NCBI GenBank assembly: GCA_964610315.1 | Contig: CAZSVM010000008.1 | Coordinates: forward strand, 1-64,000 | DNA length: 64,000 nt | Origin: JAQVEM01 sp964610315 | GTDB taxonomy: Bacteria > Actinomycetota > Humimicrobiia > Humimicrobiales > Humimicrobiaceae | Direction of reading: 5' to 3' | Shown: positions 25,322 to 34,247 of the stretch, one piece after another | Position numbering within the stretch: the first letter of the stretch is position 1 | Layout: each line of letters opens with the position of its first letter | The notes under the pieces: model-generated | Databases searched by the model: none | The model's input: only the letters and a program-made list of their open reading frames with translations | Told to the model about the DNA's origin: nothing | Program-made: the position numbers and the translations under genes

Positions 25322-26029
25322 TTACACCATTATCACTGTGGATAATTTTTCTCTTACTTTTTTTATATATTCAGATGGATTTTTTGAATCATAGATTGCT
25401 TTGCCCATAACCAGAACATTAGCACCGGCTTTGACGGCAACCGGTGCAGTATCGATATTAATTCCTCCGTCTACCTCGATATCGATATTTCTCTTTACAT
25501 CGGAAGAATAGCTTCTGTAATCTTCTATCATTTTTTTAAACCTTTTAATTTTATAAACCATACTAGGGATAAATTCCTGTCCCCCGAATCCGGGGTTGAC
25601 AGTCATAATCAATACCATATCCGCCAGGTGCAGTACATTTTCCAGGTAACACAAAGGGGTCGAAGGGTTTAAGGTTACTGCCGCCTTTTTTCCTGCCTGC
25701 TTTATATAATTGAGGGTACGGTCAAGGTGAGGACATTCTTCGGCATGAACATTTATAAGATCCGCTCCGCTCTCAATAAAACTGTCAAGCAGCCTATCCG
25801 GTCTTTTAATCATTAGGTGTACATCCATAAAAAGTCCGGTTTCATTTCTCAAACGTTTTATAACCGGAGGTCCGATAGTTATATTGGGCACAAAGTTGCC
25901 ATCCATAACATCGATGTGAAGCATTTCCGCGCCGGCTTTCTCGATTTCTCTAATTTCACCGGCCAGATCTGTAAAGTCGCTGTCTAAAATAGAAACAGAA
26001 ATCTTTATTAAGTTGCCCTTATTTTTCAT
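25322..26029 (-). CDS. rpe: Ribulose-phosphate 3-epimerase
   Basis: This 235-residue TIM-barrel enzyme interconverts ribulose 5-phosphate and xylulose 5-phosphate in the pentose phosphate pathway. Visible motifs are ISVSILDSDFTDL at the N-terminus, MLHIDVMDGNFVPNITIGP near residue 36 (metal His and catalytic Asp), DVHLMI near residue 70, MTVNPGFGGQEFI near residue 140 and EVDGGIN near residue 185 (second catalytic Asp). It is divergent from the riboflavin operon; ribulose 5-phosphate is also a riboflavin precursor, so the adjacency may be meaningful. Confidence 0.96.
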   Translation of the reverse strand: MKNKGNLIKISVSILDSDFTDLAGEIREIEKAGAEMLHIDVMDGNFVPNITIGPPVIKRLRNETGLFMDVHLMIKRPDRLLDSFIESGADLINVHAEECPHLDRTLNYIKQAGKKAAVTLNPSTPLCYLENVLHLADMVLIMTVNPGFGGQEFIPSMVYKIKRFKKMIEDYRSYSSDVKRNIDIEVDGGINIDTAPVAVKAGANVLVMGKAIYDSKNPSEYIKKVREKLSTVIMV

Positions 26030-26139
26030 AGCCTTTTACCCCTTCTCTAATTACACTATGGATTATAACATAAATTCAAGGTTAATTTAGGGCTTATGAA
26101 TCTTTTTATATAAAGGCTGCATTATAAATTAAAAAAAAC

Positions 26140-26168
26140 TTGGCATTTTAAATCGATTCTAGTATATT
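26140..26168 (+). promoter_or_regulatory. Promoter of the riboflavin operon
   Basis: TTGGCA (26140-26145) and TATATT (26163-26168) are separated by exactly 17 bases. Transcription would begin near 26175, about 40 bases before the FMN aptamer. Confidence 0.65.
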
Positions 26169-26214
26169 TTAAACATAACCTTTTGTTTTTTTTAAAATTT
26201 ATAAGGATTTTAGT

Positions 26215-26333
26215 AATTTTCGAGGAAAGGTGAAATTCCTTACCGGCGGTTAAAGTCCGCAACCCCGCCAGAATGGTGGGCTGACTTAGTGAAATTCTAA
26301 GACCGACAGTAACAGTCTGGATGGGAGAAAATT
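26215..26333 (+). promoter_or_regulatory. FMN riboswitch (RFN element)
   Basis: The P1 arms are AATTTTC (26215-26221) and GAAAATT (26327-26333). Between them lie the family's conserved segments: AGGTGAAATTCC, TACCGGCGGTTAAAGTCCGC, an intervening hairpin, GTGAAATTC, GACCGACAGT and GTCTGGATGGGAGA. FMN binding would turn down the downstream rib genes. An intrinsic terminator follows 18 bases after the aptamer. Confidence 0.97.
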
Positions 26334-26351
26334 TCGGACTTTAATAATATT

Positions 26352-26385
26352 AAGCCATGGATTTTCTCCATGGTTTTTTATTTGA
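26352..26385 (+). terminator. Intrinsic terminator, expression platform of the FMN riboswitch
   Basis: A hairpin with core CCATGGA/TCCATGG (26355-26361 and 26367-26373), extended by AAG with TTT, is followed by a run of T residues. It lies between the aptamer and ribD, as expected for transcriptional control by FMN. Confidence 0.88.
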
Positions 26386-26416
26386 TATGTTTTTAGCAGA
26401 CAACATATTTTAAAAA

Positions 26417-27580
26417 ATGAATAACTTTAGTACAGAAGATATTAAGTATATGAAACAGGCCATAAAACTTGCCGAAAAAGGAAGAGGGAAAACCAATCCC
26501 AATCCTATGGTCGGTACCATTATTGTAAAAGATGGAAAAGTTATATCCCGGGGTTATCACCGGCAGGCGGGGCTTCCTCACGCCGAAATAGAAGCCATAG
26601 AAAATTCCAGAGTATCCCTTGATAATTCAACCATGTACGTAACCCTTGAACCATGCGCTTTTCAGGGAAAAACACCACCCTGTACCGGTGAGATTGTAAA
26701 GTATCATTTTAAGGAAATAATTATTGGCAGTATTGACCCAAATCCTCTGGTCAATGGAAGGGGAATAAAATTCCTGGAAAATGCAGGATTAAAAGTAAAA
26801 AGTGGGCTTTTAAAAGATAAGATAGAACTACAAAATGAGGTTTTCTTCAAACAGATCAAAACCGGGATCCCTTTTGTTTGCTGTAAAATAGCTTCCAGTA
26901 TCGATGGTAAACTGGCTGCCAAATCTTCCGATTCCAGATGGATAACATCGAAAAAATCAAGGATTCAGGTTCAGAAAATCCGCAGGGAATACGGCTGTAT
27001 ATTAACCGGTATAAACACTGTTCTAAATGATAACCCTTACCTTTTACCCCGGAAAAATTTAAGTGAACCATTTAAAAAAATAAATATAGCCGATGAAAGA
27101 AAAATCCACAGGGTAGTACTTGACAGTAATCTTAAAATCGATTTGGATTCCAACATAGTAAAAACTTCCAATCTGGCAAAAACCATTATATTTACCGGTA
27201 AAAACAATAAATCCGGACTCAGGGATAAAATTAAAAAACTGCAGAAAAATAACATCGATGTTTTGCCGGTAAGTAGTGATACAGTAATAAAAAGAGGTCT
27301 GGATATATTTAAAATACTTAAAATCCTATACCAGCGGTATCAAATAACATCCATACTTTTAGAGTGCGGTCCCTCTCTGGCCGGTTCTTTTCTAAAGAGG
27401 AATTTAATCGATAAATTTATTTTTTACCTGGCTCCCAAGATTATTGGGGGAGACAGCAAGTATGACATGTTTAGCGGTCTGGGGATAATGAAAATAAAAG
27501 AAAGCCTGAACCTGGAATTTAAAAATATAAAAAGGGTGGGAAGCGACCTGGTTATTACTGCTTACCCCTTAAAACAATGA
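26417..27580 (+). CDS. ribD: Bifunctional riboflavin deaminase/reductase RibD
   Basis: This 387-residue enzyme has an N-terminal zinc deaminase domain (GRGKTNPNPMVGT, HAEIEAI, and PCAFQGKTPPC with both zinc Cys). The usual His of PCxHxG is Phe. The C-terminal reductase domain starts near residue 155 (VCCKIASSIDGKLAA, then LECGPSLAGSFL near residue 312). It performs deamination and side-chain reduction of the pyrimidine intermediate of riboflavin synthesis. It is the first gene after the FMN riboswitch. No ribosome site is evident before the ATG. Confidence 0.96.
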   Translation: MNNFSTEDIKYMKQAIKLAEKGRGKTNPNPMVGTIIVKDGKVISRGYHRQAGLPHAEIEAIENSRVSLDNSTMYVTLEPCAFQGKTPPCTGEIVKYHFKEIIIGSIDPNPLVNGRGIKFLENAGLKVKSGLLKDKIELQNEVFFKQIKTGIPFVCCKIASSIDGKLAAKSSDSRWITSKKSRIQVQKIRREYGCILTGINTVLNDNPYLLPRKNLSEPFKKINIADERKIHRVVLDSNLKIDLDSNIVKTSNLAKTIIFTGKNNKSGLRDKIKKLQKNNIDVLPVSSDTVIKRGLDIFKILKILYQRYQITSILLECGPSLAGSFLKRNLIDKFIFYLAPKIIGGDSKYDMFSGLGIMKIKESLNLEFKNIKRVGSDLVITAYPLKQ

Positions 27581-27602
27581 AATAAGTTAACGGAGTTTTA
27601 AT

Positions 27603-28271
27603 ATGTTTACCGGAATTATAAAAGAAATCGGCAGAATAATAAAAATTAAAGACAGGGTACCGGACAGGGAAATTAAAATCCAGTGCTCTAAAATCCTGAA
27701 AGATCTGGATACCGGTGATTCCATATCCGTAAATGGAGTTTGCCTTACGGTTACCGCTGTAGATAATGAAGGTTTTACCTGTGATACTTCCTTTAAAACC
27801 TTAAATAATACTTCTTTGAAATACCTTGGAGCCGGTGAAGTGGTCAACCTTGAAAATTCTTTAACCGCCGCCGATAAACTGGGGGGACATTTTGTAAGCG
27901 GTCATGTAGACTGCACCGCAAAAATCCTTAATATCTCTAAAACCGGAAGATCCCATATAATTAAAATCGGGCTCCCCCCTGATATTCGTAGCCTTATAGC
28001 ACTCAGGGGTTCCGTTGCTGTCGAAGGGATAAGCCTTACCATATCCGAGGTCAATGATGATAATTTTAGTGTGGTAATCATACCCTACACCTTTGAAAAT
28101 ACTAATCTCTCTAAAAAACACCCCGGTGATATAGTTAATATTGAGGTAGATATGCTGGCCCGCTATGTAATAAATTTCCTAAAATCCAGTGGGGTACCAA
28201 ACACAAATTCCCGGGAAATCAAAGATAAAATACTTAAGGAGAAATTGAAAAAATATGGATTCACAAAATAA
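27603..28271 (+). CDS. ribE: Riboflavin synthase alpha chain
   Basis: This 222-residue protein has two lumazine-binding repeats. The first starts MFTGIIKEIG, with CLTV at residues 57-60; the second contains GHFVSGHVDCTAKI near residue 96 and GISLTISEV near residue 145. It dismutates 6,7-dimethyl-8-ribityllumazine to riboflavin. It is the second gene of the rib operon, 22 bases after ribD, and its end overlaps ribBA by 17 bases. Confidence 0.96.
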   Translation: MFTGIIKEIGRIIKIKDRVPDREIKIQCSKILKDLDTGDSISVNGVCLTVTAVDNEGFTCDTSFKTLNNTSLKYLGAGEVVNLENSLTAADKLGGHFVSGHVDCTAKILNISKTGRSHIIKIGLPPDIRSLIALRGSVAVEGISLTISEVNDDNFSVVIIPYTFENTNLSKKHPGDIVNIEVDMLARYVINFLKSSGVPNTNSREIKDKILKEKLKKYGFTK

Positions 28272-29475
28272 AGGTAAATTTTTTTATGTTATAGAGAATG
28301 TAATCGATGATATAAGAAAAGGGAAAGCTATAATTATCGTTGACGATAAGCTGCCCAATAATCAAGGAGTATTTTTTCAGGCTGCGGAAAAAGTAACAAC
28401 CTCTTCCATAAACTTTTTCATAACCCACGCCAGAGGCTTAATCTTTCTTCCCTGCGAACAAGAGAGATTAAATCAACTAAAGATACCGATGATAAGTTAT
28501 GAGGATAAATCCCTTTCTGCCGGGACCGGATCTCTAGCCGTATCTATAAACGCAGGTTCCATAAAAGGAAGCGGAATTTCCGCCAGTAACAGAGTAAAAA
28601 CCATAAAAACTTTCATTAATTCTAACACCAGACCGGAAGATATATCCATACCGGGCTATATATTTCCTCTGTGTTCCCATGACGGCGGTATTCTTATCAG
28701 AGCCGGCCACACGGAAGCGGCAGTGGATCTTGCAAAAATAGCCGGGCTGTATCCTGCCGGCATTATATGTGAGGTTATTAGAGGCGATGGAGAAACGGCA
28801 CATTTACCTGACCTTATAAAAATGTCAGAAAAATTTGATATAAAAATAATAACCATAGAAGAGCTTATCAGATACAGGAAAAGAAAGGAAAAATTGATTG
28901 AGAAAGTTGCCGAAGTTAATTTACCCACTAGATGGGGTGAATTTAAAGCTATTACTTACCAGTCTATTCTGAAACCTGAATTTCATATTGCATTTATAAA
29001 AGGAAAGGTCAGGGGTAAGAAGAATGTCCTGGTAAGAGTACACTCACAATGCCTTACCGGCGATACTTTTGGCTCTATGAGATGTGACTGTGGAGAGCAG
29101 CTGGACAGGGCATTTAAAAAAATAAATAAAAAGGGCTGCGGAGTACTGCTTTATATGTCTCAGGAAGGAAGAGGAATAGGCTTATGCAATAAAATGAAAG
29201 CTTATGAACTTCAGGAAAAAGGATTGGATACGGTAGAGGCAAATCTATACCTGGGATTTGATGCCGATTTAAGGGATTACGGTATGGGAGCACAGATACT
29301 TTCCGATCTTGGATTATCTACCATTCAGCTTATGACCAATAATCCCCAAAAAATAGTAGGACTGGAAGGTTACGGGCTTAAGGTCACCAGAAGAATACCT
29401 CTGGCCATACCTCCCAACAAAAATAATAAAAAATATTTATCTACTAAAAAAAATAAATTAAATCATATTTTATGA
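28255..29475 (+). CDS. ribBA: RibBA fusion: GTP cyclohydrolase II with a decayed DHBP-synthase half
   Basis: This 406-residue protein has an N-terminal 3,4-dihydroxy-2-butanone-4-phosphate synthase domain (1-200) and a C-terminal GTP cyclohydrolase II domain (205-395). The latter looks active: zinc Cys in HSQCLTGD and RCDCGEQLD, catalytic EGRGIGL, and TNNPQK near the end. In the RibB half the metal-binding DDEDRENEGD motif reads DDKLPNNQGV (residues 30-39), GISAADR becomes GISASNR, and PGHVFPL becomes PGYIFPL, so that half may be inactive. AAGGAG lies before the ATG inside ribE. Confidence 0.93.
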   Translation: MDSQNKGKFFYVIENVIDDIRKGKAIIIVDDKLPNNQGVFFQAAEKVTTSSINFFITHARGLIFLPCEQERLNQLKIPMISYEDKSLSAGTGSLAVSINAGSIKGSGISASNRVKTIKTFINSNTRPEDISIPGYIFPLCSHDGGILIRAGHTEAAVDLAKIAGLYPAGIICEVIRGDGETAHLPDLIKMSEKFDIKIITIEELIRYRKRKEKLIEKVAEVNLPTRWGEFKAITYQSILKPEFHIAFIKGKVRGKKNVLVRVHSQCLTGDTFGSMRCDCGEQLDRAFKKINKKGCGVLLYMSQEGRGIGLCNKMKAYELQEKGLDTVEANLYLGFDADLRDYGMGAQILSDLGLSTIQLMTNNPQKIVGLEGYGLKVTRRIPLAIPPNKNNKKYLSTKKNKLNHIL

Positions 29476-29497
29476 TCATAAAACAGAAAGGGGAAAC

Positions 29498-29971
29498 ATG
29501 AAAAAGTATGAGGGTAAACTTAATGCAAAAGAATTAAAATTCGCAATAGTAGTAAGCCGGTATAATGATTTTATAACCTCAAGGTTACTGGACGGCGCAC
29601 TGGACTGCCTGCACAGACACCAATGCGATGATAATAATATTGAAGTAGCCTGGGTACCGGGTGCATTTGAGATCCCCGCGGCAGTAAAAATTATGGCTGA
29701 ATCAAAAAAATACAATGCTATTATCTGTCTTGGTGCGATTATAAAGGGAGATACATCGCATAACCAGTATATTGCCAGCGAGACTATTAAAGGATGCGCC
29801 AAAATCAGCCTGAACCTTAATATTCCCATTGCTTTCGGGGTTATAACCCCTGACAGCCTGGAACAGGCTGTCGAGAGAGCCGGAACCGGAATGAGAAATA
29901 AGGGCTGGGAAGCAGCGTTAAGTGCCATCGAGATGGCAAATTTATTTAAAGAAATAAAATTGGGAAAATAA
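29498..29971 (+). CDS. ribH: 6,7-dimethyl-8-ribityllumazine synthase
   Basis: This 157-residue lumazine synthase condenses the ribityl pyrimidine with DHBP. Motifs include VVSRYNDFIT near residue 18, VPGAFEIPAAVK near residue 52, GAIIKGDTSHNQYIASE near residue 85 with the catalytic His, and PIAFGVITPDSLEQA near residue 110. The usual assembly is a 60-mer or pentamer. GAAAGGGG precedes the ATG. It closes the rib operon, 22 bases after ribBA. Confidence 0.97.
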   Translation: MKKYEGKLNAKELKFAIVVSRYNDFITSRLLDGALDCLHRHQCDDNNIEVAWVPGAFEIPAAVKIMAESKKYNAIICLGAIIKGDTSHNQYIASETIKGCAKISLNLNIPIAFGVITPDSLEQAVERAGTGMRNKGWEAALSAIEMANLFKEIKLGK

Positions 29972-30084
29972 ACAACAGGCGATTTTTTATTTACTCAACT
30001 TTTTTTATATTGTATACTTTTAAAACGTAAATGTTTTAAAATTTAACTGACGATCATTGAGGTTAAATATATTTCGATTTTCAT

Positions 30085-30720
30085 ATGCCAATAAGTGCCA
30101 AAGAGAGTTTAAGTAAATTAAACAAAGAAATCGTAAGCTGCAAAAAGTGCCCGGACCTGGTAAAAATCCGAAAACAGCCAGGAGGCGGTACGGGGGCATC
30201 CAAAGCAAACATAATGATAGTTGCCAGCCGCCCTTTAGCCAGTGAAGTAGGAAAAAGGAGCACTTTCTCTAGCGTCAACAACCAGGATAAATTTATAAAA
30301 AAAATATTAAACAAAACCGGACTTTCGTTGACTAAAGATACTTACATTACTTACCTGGTTAAATGTACACCGGAAAAATGGACGGAAAATAATGGAAGCT
30401 CTCCATTAAAAACCATAAAGCCACTAAAAAAGCATATAAATAATTGTATATCATTTTTAACCAAAGAAATTTCTATAATTACTCCTCATATAATTGTTTC
30501 TCTGGGTCTGGATGTGTCCAATATTATATTGCAGAAATTTTTTTCCGTAGAAAAGAAATACAGGAGTATGGAAAAAATACATATGAGAATATTTGAAAAC
30601 CCCTCTTTTAAACTGGTTCCCTTTTTTGATCCTCAGGATGTTCTCACCAAGGGTACGGTTAACGAAGAAAGATATATAAAGGATTTCGAATCCCTTTCCA
30701 AATTTTTAAAAATAGTCTAG
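30085..30720 (+). CDS. Divergent iron-sulfur uracil-DNA glycosylase-like protein
   Basis: This 211-residue protein resembles type 4/5 uracil-DNA glycosylases. It has an N-terminal CKKCP near residue 18, later cysteines in LVKCTPEKW and INNCISFL that would complete a [4Fe-4S] cluster, and PHIIVSLGLDVS near residue 140. The catalytic motif A, usually GEAPG, reads ASRPL, and the second motif (usually HPS) reads FDPQD, so activity is uncertain. No ribosome site precedes the ATG at 30085; an in-frame ATA at 30067 lies four bases after TGAGG. Confidence 0.65.
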   Translation: MPISAKESLSKLNKEIVSCKKCPDLVKIRKQPGGGTGASKANIMIVASRPLASEVGKRSTFSSVNNQDKFIKKILNKTGLSLTKDTYITYLVKCTPEKWTENNGSSPLKTIKPLKKHINNCISFLTKEISIITPHIIVSLGLDVSNIILQKFFSVEKKYRSMEKIHMRIFENPSFKLVPFFDPQDVLTKGTVNEERYIKDFESLSKFLKIV

Positions 30721-30725
30721 CCGAT

Positions 30726-31751
30726 TTAATCCTCAACCAGATATATTTTTATTTTTCTTCTGCCATAGTGGTAACAATCTTCCAGGGTTTCAAAACAAAG
30801 ATCAATCCTGTTTCCTTTTATCCACCCTCCAGTATCGGCAGCCAGAGCTTCCCCATAACCGGGTATATAAAGCTTGGTTCCCAGGGGAATAATTCTGGGG
30901 TCAACGGCAACTATCCCTTTTCGTGCTCTTAATCCTATTGCTGTAATGCCATTTCCATTTATATCATTACCTCCCCTTCCAAAAGCATAATATCCGGTAG
31001 CCGTCATATCCCACTCTCCGGTCAGAGTAAGTCCGGGAGGCTGGATCATTGCTATTCTTTTTTCTATCTCGTCCAGAAGATTCTGGATCTCTCCTTTTTC
31101 ATTCTTTACTTTATCCAGCAGAACTTTGTTGTCTTCTATACTTTTAAGGAGCTGGTTTTCTTCTTCCTTAATGGTATCCCTGGTATTTTCAATTTCTTTC
31201 TTTTTCTCTTCTGCTTTACGGGAAATCCTGTCATATTCCTCTTTTTCGAAACGCAGCTGTTCTATTAGATCCGCCTGTTTCTCCATGATGTTTTTAAACA
31301 GATAAAGATTGTTTATAACTTCATTCAAATCCCTGGCACTAATTATAAGCTTGGCAACATCATCATTCCCGTATTTATATGAAAAAATTATTTTTTCTTC
31401 CAGTGCATTTTTCTTATTTTCAATGCTCCTGATTAATTCTCTTTTAGTCTCATTAAGCTCGTCCAACTGGTTTTCCAGTGCGGCAAGTTCTTCATTCAGT
31501 GAATTCAGTTTATTTCTTTTATTTTCCACTTCCGCCTCGGATGCAATTATTTCTTCCAGCAGATTCTCCTCATCCTGGCCTAATCTGGCAATGGCGTTTC
31601 CCAGTTCTTTTAAGGTAATGGCGTATATCTTTCCAGGCAAAACAACCAGGGAGGAAATAAAGATTAAAAGTGCAGTAATTAAAAATATCACTCTTTTTAA
31701 AAGATTAATTTTTGATATTTTTAATTCTTTCGATATATATTTTCCATACAT
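30726..31751 (-). CDS. 3D-domain cell-wall protein with long coiled coil
   Basis: This 341-residue protein has an N-terminal membrane anchor or signal (about residues 18-46) and a long heptad-rich coiled coil (about 50-235, e.g. KLNSLNEELAALENQLDEL). The C-terminal 3D domain starts at ATGYYAFG, passes through GIVAVDPRIIPLGTKLYIPG and ends near ADTGGWIKGNRIDLCF, with the three conserved Asp residues. This domain in YocH/Rpf-like and MltA enzymes cleaves peptidoglycan. A role in wall remodelling is likely. It is the last gene on this strand after the complex I-like cluster and the DUF1287 gene. Confidence 0.88.
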   Translation of the reverse strand: MYGKYISKELKISKINLLKRVIFLITALLIFISSLVVLPGKIYAITLKELGNAIARLGQDEENLLEEIIASEAEVENKRNKLNSLNEELAALENQLDELNETKRELIRSIENKKNALEEKIIFSYKYGNDDVAKLIISARDLNEVINNLYLFKNIMEKQADLIEQLRFEKEEYDRISRKAEEKKKEIENTRDTIKEEENQLLKSIEDNKVLLDKVKNEKGEIQNLLDEIEKRIAMIQPPGLTLTGEWDMTATGYYAFGRGGNDINGNGITAIGLRARKGIVAVDPRIIPLGTKLYIPGYGEALAADTGGWIKGNRIDLCFETLEDCYHYGRRKIKIYLVED

Positions 31752-31940
31752 TTGTAATAATTTTCTTTATTTTTTTGCAGCAGGCTTTAAACAAGTAACC
31801 CGCTAACGGATCGGGCAGTTTTATTTAAAATATTTTATTACATTTATATATATTTTTATAGATTTAATTAATTCTACATATCTTTAAACAATACTGAAAA
31901 AATCGAATAGTTTTAATTTTATGATTATCTTTATTAAAAT

Positions 31941-32720
31941 TTAGGGTGGAAATCTATAATGGCCGGTTATAATTTTTTCTTTTAAGATATTTTTTTCAAC
32001 AGTATAGCCTGGATCGATATAGTTATAGATTACCTTGGGAACTCCATCTCTGGTGGTATTATCCGAAATAATACCGACATTGTCCGTATATCCATCCCTA
32101 TCCATATCAAAAAAGATAACATCCCCGGGGAGCCATTGGTTAAGTTTACTGCTGCTTGAAAAGTCAAATGAAATGTCCAGAGATCTGGCATTTCTTCTGA
32201 AAAAAATCTCTAAATTTTGAATCCTGCGGTAATCAATATTAGGATCAGATACGGTTTGCCCCCATATTTCTCTTAAGGGATACTGATCGAAGTTTTCCTT
32301 TATATCTTCATGCACCAGTTCCTTCAAATCAAAACCTGCCTCCCGAAAAGCTCTGGCTATAATATCCGTACTTATAGCCAGATTCTCAGGGGGATCGCCA
32401 TTCTGGTAATAATTAGGTTCATCTTCCTCCAGAAAAATATTTTTTGCAGGTTCCCGTAGTTGTTTTTCTGCACCAAGCATTATATCTTTCTGGTCATTTA
32501 TTCCATCATTATCCCTATCCCCGGAAATGCCTGTATTATCCATATCTATTAACCTGTACCGGGGAAGTTCGTCTGCCAGAGCGGTAGGCGGCTTATACTC
32601 CTCTCTTAAGGAAATTTTATTTATGCTGATGATTACAGCTATTACTATGATTAAAATTAGTATAATAATCAAAAAATGTTTTATATTAAATCTTTTTTTA
32701 TTTTTTTCCCGGTTTTCCAA
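31941..32720 (-). CDS. DUF1287-family exported protein with a calcium-loop segment
   Basis: This 259-residue protein starts with TTG, followed by a basic stretch and a membrane anchor (about residues 15-35). A segment near residues 62-80, DRDNDGINDQKD, looks like a calcium-binding thrombospondin/dockerin-type loop. The remainder matches DUF1287: ISTDIIARAFREAGFDLKELVHED near residue 117 and WLPGDVIFFDMDRDGYTDNVGII near residue 192. Related folds include NlpC/P60-like amidases; function unproven. It begins 30 bases after the antiporter-like gene and may be co-transcribed with the complex I-like cluster. Confidence 0.8.
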   Translation of the reverse strand: MENREKNKKRFNIKHFLIIILILIIVIAVIISINKISLREEYKPPTALADELPRYRLIDMDNTGISGDRDNDGINDQKDIMLGAEKQLREPAKNIFLEEDEPNYYQNGDPPENLAISTDIIARAFREAGFDLKELVHEDIKENFDQYPLREIWGQTVSDPNIDYRRIQNLEIFFRRNARSLDISFDFSSSSKLNQWLPGDVIFFDMDRDGYTDNVGIISDNTTRDGVPKVIYNYIDPGYTVEKNILKEKIITGHYRFPP

Positions 32721-32750
32721 GTTCTTAAAGAAGCAAAGCTTGAAGATATT

Positions 32751-34244
32751 TTAAAAGTTAAATTCCGTTATTTCAAAGTTTATAAATGCTATATCAACGT
32801 TCAATATTTTCAGAAGACCCAGCAATGCAGTAGCTAATATAATAAGAGAAAAAAAAGTAATATAAATATATAAAAATTTTGGAAATAAAATTCTCTGTTC
32901 TGCCGCTGAAGGGGATTTTTTAAAAATATTTGCCAAAATTCTGAAAACATTTACTGAAAGAAACATAAAAGCAGCCACTATTATCAGCAGCAATAAGATA
33001 TTGACTGTCCCCATTTTTAAAAAATTGGTACTCCTGAAATATTTTACAAATGGTTCTATATGATAGGCAAATCCGAACCAGGATATAAATATTACTACCA
33101 GGTTTATACCTATATATTTATTACTTCTTCCCAGCCCCCTTATATTATTTATATAGTCTCCGCCTCTACTTTTTTCGACACTGCTGAAAATTCCGTACAA
33201 AGGTATAAAACTGATCAGCATGAGGAAAATATTTGCAAAATTAAATAAATCCATGGAAAGCCTGGTTATAATCCCGGTTGAATACATGGAAATATTAAGT
33301 AAAAAAGTACCCATGAAAAATAAGAATAAGAATGATATTATCCTTCTGGAGCTTTTGGTTTTAACCGCTCCGATATTTCCTGCCAGCATGCAAAGATAAG
33401 TTATAATCACCAGAAAGATAGAAAGATAAATGTTGTTTTTTTCTATAAAAAAATTATATAAACCGCTCAGTTTTAAAAAAGTAAAAATTCCTACCGGGAA
33501 ATAAATAAACCATACCACGGCATTGGATGCAAACTCACCTCTTTTTATCATTTTCATATAAGGACCCTGGAAAGGAAATAAGAAAAAATACAGATAAAGG
33601 GCAATTCCAAAAACAATCATACCGGTAACAACCAGCGGATTCGAAATATATTCCGACTGTAAAATCTGATTAAAATCCTTAAAATCGGTAGCGCCGTATA
33701 ACAATGAAAACCCAAAAAAGAACAGGACAACCGTTAGGGCGGACCTTAAAAAATACTCGAATATATACAAGTTGATCTTATCCGTTTTTGAATTCATGGC
33801 AGATATCAGTTGAAATATGGTTAATATGAATATAGAAAGGCTGGTGAATATTAAAAGAAAATTTTTGCAGATAATCATAAATAAGGCACAGATGACTGAA
33901 AATAAAAAAAGAATAAGTATTCTGGTAAAATTACTATTATCCCCCTGATATATAAAAATAAAAAATAATAAACTTATGGCACTGAATATTATAATACCAG
34001 CCTCTGCCACCTGCACATTTCCAAAAGATAGGAGTGAACTAGAAAAGCTGCCGCCGGAAATATAACTATAGATGTTGAGGTAAAAAGCTAGAACAAAAGA
34101 AACCAAAACCAGTGCCATTAAATATCTTTTTACTGCTTTACTTTTAGAAACGGCAAAAAAAGATAAAACAAGAATGGTAATTGATAAAATAATTATACTC
34201 TGAAAAGGGTTTACCTTTTCACTTATATGAAATAAAAAGTTCAT
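32751..34244 (-). CDS. NuoN-like antiporter subunit lacking the charged proton-path residues
   Basis: This 497-residue protein with about 14 membrane helices aligns with NuoN by eye (motif PFQGPYM near 224 for PFHLWTP; RRIISFLF near 300 for KRLLGYSS; GFAYH near 391 for GFIGK). The conserved central-axis residues are all replaced: TM5 Glu by Ser137, TM7 Lys by Tyr219, TM8 Lys by Phe249, TM10 His by Phe310 and TM12 Lys by His395. Ion pumping as in known antiporter subunits is therefore unlikely. It is the only L/M/N-type subunit in the cluster and follows the NuoK-like gene by three bases. Confidence 0.75.
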   Translation of the reverse strand: MNFLFHISEKVNPFQSIIILSITILVLSFFAVSKSKAVKRYLMALVLVSFVLAFYLNIYSYISGGSFSSSLLSFGNVQVAEAGIIIFSAISLLFFIFIYQGDNSNFTRILILFLFSVICALFMIICKNFLLIFTSLSIFILTIFQLISAMNSKTDKINLYIFEYFLRSALTVVLFFFGFSLLYGATDFKDFNQILQSEYISNPLVVTGMIVFGIALYLYFFLFPFQGPYMKMIKRGEFASNAVVWFIYFPVGIFTFLKLSGLYNFFIEKNNIYLSIFLVIITYLCMLAGNIGAVKTKSSRRIISFLFLFFMGTFLLNISMYSTGIITRLSMDLFNFANIFLMLISFIPLYGIFSSVEKSRGGDYINNIRGLGRSNKYIGINLVVIFISWFGFAYHIEPFVKYFRSTNFLKMGTVNILLLLIIVAAFMFLSVNVFRILANIFKKSPSAAEQRILFPKFLYIYITFFSLIILATALLGLLKILNVDIAFINFEITEFNF

Positions 34245-34247
34245 GAT

